From Arthrobacter zhaoxinii (lineage in GTDB: Bacteria > Actinomycetota > Actinomycetes > Actinomycetales > Micrococcaceae), in NCBI RefSeq assembly GCF_024385505.1, contig NZ_JANFLT010000006.1:682001-746000 (forward strand): a stretch of DNA of 64,000 bases, written 5' to 3'. How positions within the stretch are numbered: the stretch's first letter is position 1; every line of letters begins with the position of its first letter. Positions 60,968 through 64,000 of the stretch are shown here, piece by piece. The position numbers and the translations under genes were made by a program. The notes beneath the pieces are model-generated. The model was given only the letters and a program-made list of their open reading frames with translations. It made no database searches and was not told the DNA's origin.

Positions 60968-62539
60968 ATGACCATCAACAACTCCCGCGCCATGGATTCT
61001 GCGGACAGCTCCACGCCGGAACTGAGCCCTTCGGACATCCAAGGGGTCATCGACAGGATCCTCGCCAAGGACAGCGCTGTGGAAACCAAGTCCGCCGCTG
61101 CCGGTGATTCTCCGCGCGGGCGCGCCCTGGCACTGTCCGACAGCGACGCCGAGCACTCGTCCCACGACGGTGAGCAGCAGGATCTGGCCGAACGCCGCGC
61201 ACTGCGCCGCGTCGCAGGCCTCTCCACCGAACTCGAGGACGTCACCGAGGTTGAATACCGCCAGCTGCGGCTGGAGCGGGTTGTCCTCGCAGGCCTGTGG
61301 AGCGAAGGCACCGCAGCCGACGCCGAAAACTCACTGAAGGAACTCGCCGCACTGGCGGAAACCGCAGGATCGGAAGTCCTCGACGGAATCATCCAGCGCC
61401 GGCCGAAGCCGGATCCGGGCACGTTCCTGGGCTCCGGCAAGGCGCAGGAACTCAAAGAGATCGTGATGGCCACCGGTGCCGATACGGTCATCGTCGACAG
61501 TGAGCTGGCCCCGTCCCAGCGACGCGGGCTGGAAGACATCGTCAAGGTCAAGGTCATTGACCGGACCGCACTGATCCTGGACATCTTCGCCCAGCATGCA
61601 AAGTCCCGCGAGGGCAAGGCGCAGGTGGAACTGGCCCAGCTGGAATACCTGCTGCCGCGCCTGCGCGGCTGGGGTGAATCCATGTCCCGCCAGGCAGGCG
61701 GCCAGGTCGGCAGCGCCAGCGCCGGCATGGGCTCGCGCGGCCCCGGTGAAACCAAGATTGAACTGGACCGCCGGAAGATCCGCACCCGGATGGCCAAGCT
61801 GCGCCGCGAAATCGCCGGCATGAAGCCGGCACGCGAAACCAAGCGGGCCAACCGTCACCGCAACTCGGTGCCTTCAGTAGCCATTGCCGGCTACACCAAC
61901 GCCGGCAAGTCCTCGCTGCTGAACCGGCTCACCGACGCCGGGGTGCTGGTGGAGAACGCACTGTTCGCCACCCTGGACCCCACCATCCGCAAGGCCCAGA
62001 CCGAAGACGGCATCGGCTACACGCTGGCCGACACGGTCGGGTTCGTCCGGTCGCTGCCCACCCAGCTGGTTGAAGCCTTCCGGTCAACGCTGGAGGAAGT
62101 GGCCGACGCCGATCTCATCCTGCACGTGGTTGATGCCTCGCACCCGGATCCGGAGGGCCAGATTGCGGCCGTCCGCACCGTCCTGAGCGAGGTTGATGCC
62201 CGCAAGGTTCCGGAGATCATCGTGCTGAACAAGGCCGACGCCGCGGATCCATTCGTGCTTGAACGGCTCCGTCAGCGCGAGTCCCGGCACGTGGTGGTGT
62301 CCGCCCGCACCGGTGAAGGCATCCCCGAGCTGCTGCAGGCGATCTCCGAAGGCATTCCGCGTCCCGGCGTGGATCTGGAGCTGCTGGTGCCGTACGAGCG
62401 GGGCGACGTTGTTTCCCGGCTCCACCAGGAGGATGCGGAAATCCTGGCCCTGGAGCACGGCGAGGCCGGTACCCGGCTGCACGTCAAGGTCCGTGAAGGG
62501 CTGGCAGCGGAGCTGGAGCCGTTCGTGGCCCATGGGTAG
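60968..62539 (+). CDS. hflX: Ribosome-associated GTPase HflX
   Basis: GTPase that binds and splits stalled 70S or 50S ribosomes. The 523-residue protein has an N-terminal HflX domain (GLWSEGTAADAENSLKELAALAETAG; RRPKPDPGTFLGSGKAQEL; DSELAPSQRRGLEDIVKVKVIDRTALILDIFAQHA read in parts), a helical GPGETKIELDRRKIRTR linker and the G domain with GYTNAGKSS at 308-316, DTVGFVRSLP and LNKADAAD. ATG 60968 has AAGGAGAT upstream; the frame is open from 60860. TATAAC (60861-60866) may be a -10. The end overlaps dinG by eight bases. Confidence 0.95.
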   Translation: MTINNSRAMDSADSSTPELSPSDIQGVIDRILAKDSAVETKSAAAGDSPRGRALALSDSDAEHSSHDGEQQDLAERRALRRVAGLSTELEDVTEVEYRQLRLERVVLAGLWSEGTAADAENSLKELAALAETAGSEVLDGIIQRRPKPDPGTFLGSGKAQELKEIVMATGADTVIVDSELAPSQRRGLEDIVKVKVIDRTALILDIFAQHAKSREGKAQVELAQLEYLLPRLRGWGESMSRQAGGQVGSASAGMGSRGPGETKIELDRRKIRTRMAKLRREIAGMKPARETKRANRHRNSVPSVAIAGYTNAGKSSLLNRLTDAGVLVENALFATLDPTIRKAQTEDGIGYTLADTVGFVRSLPTQLVEAFRSTLEEVADADLILHVVDASHPDPEGQIAAVRTVLSEVDARKVPEIIVLNKADAADPFVLERLRQRESRHVVVSARTGEGIPELLQAISEGIPRPGVDLELLVPYERGDVVSRLHQEDAEILALEHGEAGTRLHVKVREGLAAELEPFVAHG

Positions 62540-64000
62540 GAAGGGCACGCAGGGACCGGCGCAGGTCCTGGAACTGCTTGATACAGCGGTTTCGGCCATG
62601 GGCGGGCAAAACCGCCCGGGCCAGCATGAGATGGCCCGGCAGGTGGCTGAGGCCATCGAGTCCGGCGACCACCTGCTGGTCCAGGCCGGGACCGGCACGG
62701 GCAAGTCCCTGGCCTACCTGGTGCCGCTGATTGCGCATGCCCTGGAGAGCGACAAGCCTGCACTGGTCTCCACCGCCACCCTCGCCCTGCAGTCCCAGAT
62801 TGTGGGACGTGACCTCCCGCGCCTGCTGAAGACCCTGGAGCCGAAGCTTCCGCGGGAGGTTGATGTGGCTCTGCTCAAGGGCCGCAGCAACTACGTCTGC
62901 CTGCACAAGACAGGCGGCGGCTTCCCGGAAGAAGACGAAGCCGGGACGCTGTTTCTGCTCGGCGACGAGCAGGCCGTTTCGCACCCGGCACCGACCGCCG
63001 GACCGAGCTCCGCCCTGGGGCGCGACGTCGTCCGGCTGCAGGAATGGGCGCAGGAGACGGAAACCGGCGACCGCGACGAGCTGCTGCCCGGCGTCAGCGA
63101 CAAGGCCTGGCGCCAGGTCTCCGTCACCTCGATGGAGTGCCTGGGCGCCCAGAAATGCCCGGTTGCCGAGCTGTGCTTCAGCGAACGTGCCCGGGCCAAG
63201 GCCGCCGAAGCGGACCTGGTGATCACCAACCACGCCATGCTGGCCATCAGCGCCTTCGAAGGCCTGGCGGTCCTGCCCGACTATGACGTGGTGGTGATCG
63301 ACGAGGCCCATGAACTGCAGGACCGCGTCACCGGCGCCGTCACCGGGCAGCTCTCAGGGACCATCATCTCCGCAGCGGTTTCCGCCGCACGCAAGCACAC
63401 GTCCGCGACCATGGAGCCCCTTGCCGCTGCCGGACGGGCCTTCGACCTGGTGTTCGCACCGGTCCCCTCGGGCCTGCTGGCGGCAGGACTGTCCGAAGAC
63501 CAGGAACTGGTGCTGGGACAGGTGCGGGAAGCCTGCCGTACTGCCCTGTCCGATTCCAAGCCCGAAGGCTCCGACTCCGTTGACGGCGGCCGCCAGATGG
63601 CACGCTCCCGGCTGATGGCGGTCCTGGAACTGTGCGAACGCATCCTGGACGCAGTGAATTCGGGAGAGGTGCTGTGGGCCTCGCGTGCCAGCACCTTCTC
63701 TCCCGGGGCCGGTTACACCGCGCCGGAAGAAGATGCCGCGCCCACCATCAACGTCGCACCGCTGTCCGTAGCCGGGCGGCTGCGGGAAGGCCTGTTTGAC
63801 GGGCATACCGTGGTGCTGACCTCGGCAACCCTGGCCATCGGCGCGGAATTCGGTCCCGTCGCCGGAGCCCTGGGACTGCTGGGCGCCGGTGCACCGAAAT
63901 GGACCGGAACCGACGTCGGAAGTCCCTTTGACTACCCCCGGCAGGGCGTCCTGTACGTGGCGAAGGACCTGCCGAAACCGGGACGCGGTACGTCTGAAGA
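62532..64000 (+). CDS. dinG: DinG/XPD-type ATP-dependent DNA helicase (3' end outside window)
   Basis: The first 489 codons of a superfamily 2 iron-sulfur helicase. Walker A AGTGTGKS is at about 52-59, the four cluster cysteines are at about 123, 203, 209 and 215 (YVCLHK; MECLGAQKC; ELC) and the DEAH box (VVIDEAHEL) is at 257-260; LTSATLAIG marks motif III/IV. The frame stays open to the last base, so the C-terminal helicase motifs V and VI lie beyond the window. ATG 62532 overlaps the hflX stop, so the two are cotranscribed. No LexA box is seen within the overlap. Confidence 0.93.
   Translation, partial: MGRKGTQGPAQVLELLDTAVSAMGGQNRPGQHEMARQVAEAIESGDHLLVQAGTGTGKSLAYLVPLIAHALESDKPALVSTATLALQSQIVGRDLPRLLKTLEPKLPREVDVALLKGRSNYVCLHKTGGGFPEEDEAGTLFLLGDEQAVSHPAPTAGPSSALGRDVVRLQEWAQETETGDRDELLPGVSDKAWRQVSVTSMECLGAQKCPVAELCFSERARAKAAEADLVITNHAMLAISAFEGLAVLPDYDVVVIDEAHELQDRVTGAVTGQLSGTIISAAVSAARKHTSATMEPLAAAGRAFDLVFAPVPSGLLAAGLSEDQELVLGQVREACRTALSDSKPEGSDSVDGGRQMARSRLMAVLELCERILDAVNSGEVLWASRASTFSPGAGYTAPEEDAAPTINVAPLSVAGRLREGLFDGHTVVLTSATLAIGAEFGPVAGALGLLGAGAPKWTGTDVGSPFDYPRQGVLYVAKDLPKPGRGTSE

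Noticed and set aside
1-64000. tRNA, rRNA, prophage or insertion-sequence genes
   Set aside because: No T-loop/anticodon pattern, rRNA core sequence, transposase or phage protein was recognised on either strand; a tRNAscan/Infernal run would be needed to exclude small RNAs formally.

Overview
The window is high-GC chromosomal DNA from an actinobacterium, most likely an Arthrobacter-like member of the Micrococcaceae. The signs are strong G/C bias at third codon positions, many GTG and TTG starts, actinobacterial families (DUF3046 next to recA, DUF4439, a ClgR-type regulator, a large Ala/Pro-rich IF2) and a gene order that tracks the dxr-to-hflX stretch of Mycobacterium tuberculosis. No rRNA, tRNA, CRISPR array, transposase, integrase or phage gene was recognised.

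Layout: 1-2106 is the end of a catabolic operon (CoA-transferase subunits A and B, a MaoC-like hydratase, a CitE-like lyase), matching one end of the mycobacterial leucine-catabolism locus. 2172-10460 carries an NAD(P)-binding protein, dxr, a Rip1-type site-2 protease, ispG and a GNAT protein; a 2.9-kb accessory block (5534-8422) rich in tandem repeats, with a SatD/SatE-like pair and a YciI protein, splits rip1 from ispG. 10679-13372 holds three secreted lipoproteins, two of them a duplicated cassette including leader and terminator. 13479-24200 is proS, a TauE-type permease, an APH(6)-like kinase and a ferritin-like DUF4439 protein (both on the minus strand), then rimP-nusA-ylxR-infB-rbfA ending in a strong terminator.

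24216-33394 contains an aminotransferase, truB, three small membrane proteins, ribF, rpsO, pnp and an M16 peptidase. 33465-41011 is a molybdenum cofactor island: moaD-moaA on the minus strand; modA, modB, a membrane-anchored sulfite-oxidase-like enzyme, moeA, moaC, mog and moaE on the plus strand. 41029-50882 returns to conserved core genes: dapB, dapA, rnj, ftsK, pgsA, cinA and clgR, with one membrane acyltransferase-like gene on the minus strand. 51053-54333 has a MarR regulator, DUF3046, recA with an SOS box, and recX. 54442-56657 has two paralogous secreted lysozyme-fold proteins. 56713 to the end is miaB, miaA, dapF, an RsmC-like methyltransferase (minus), hflX and the first part of a dinG-type helicase, cut by the window edge.

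The core genes serve isoprenoid synthesis (dxr, ispG), lysine/peptidoglycan precursor synthesis (dapA, dapB, dapF), translation and RNA metabolism (proS, rimP, nusA, infB, rbfA, truB, rpsO, pnp, rnj, miaA, miaB, hflX) and DNA repair or segregation (recA, recX, ftsK, dinG). Fourteen start codons have a TANNNT-like hexamer 6-7 nt upstream, which suggests many leaderless transcripts. The least explained parts are the repeat block at 5575-6962 with its 28-bp-spaced GGTTGCA motifs in front of the SatD-like gene, and the duplicated lipoprotein cassette at 11598-13372.
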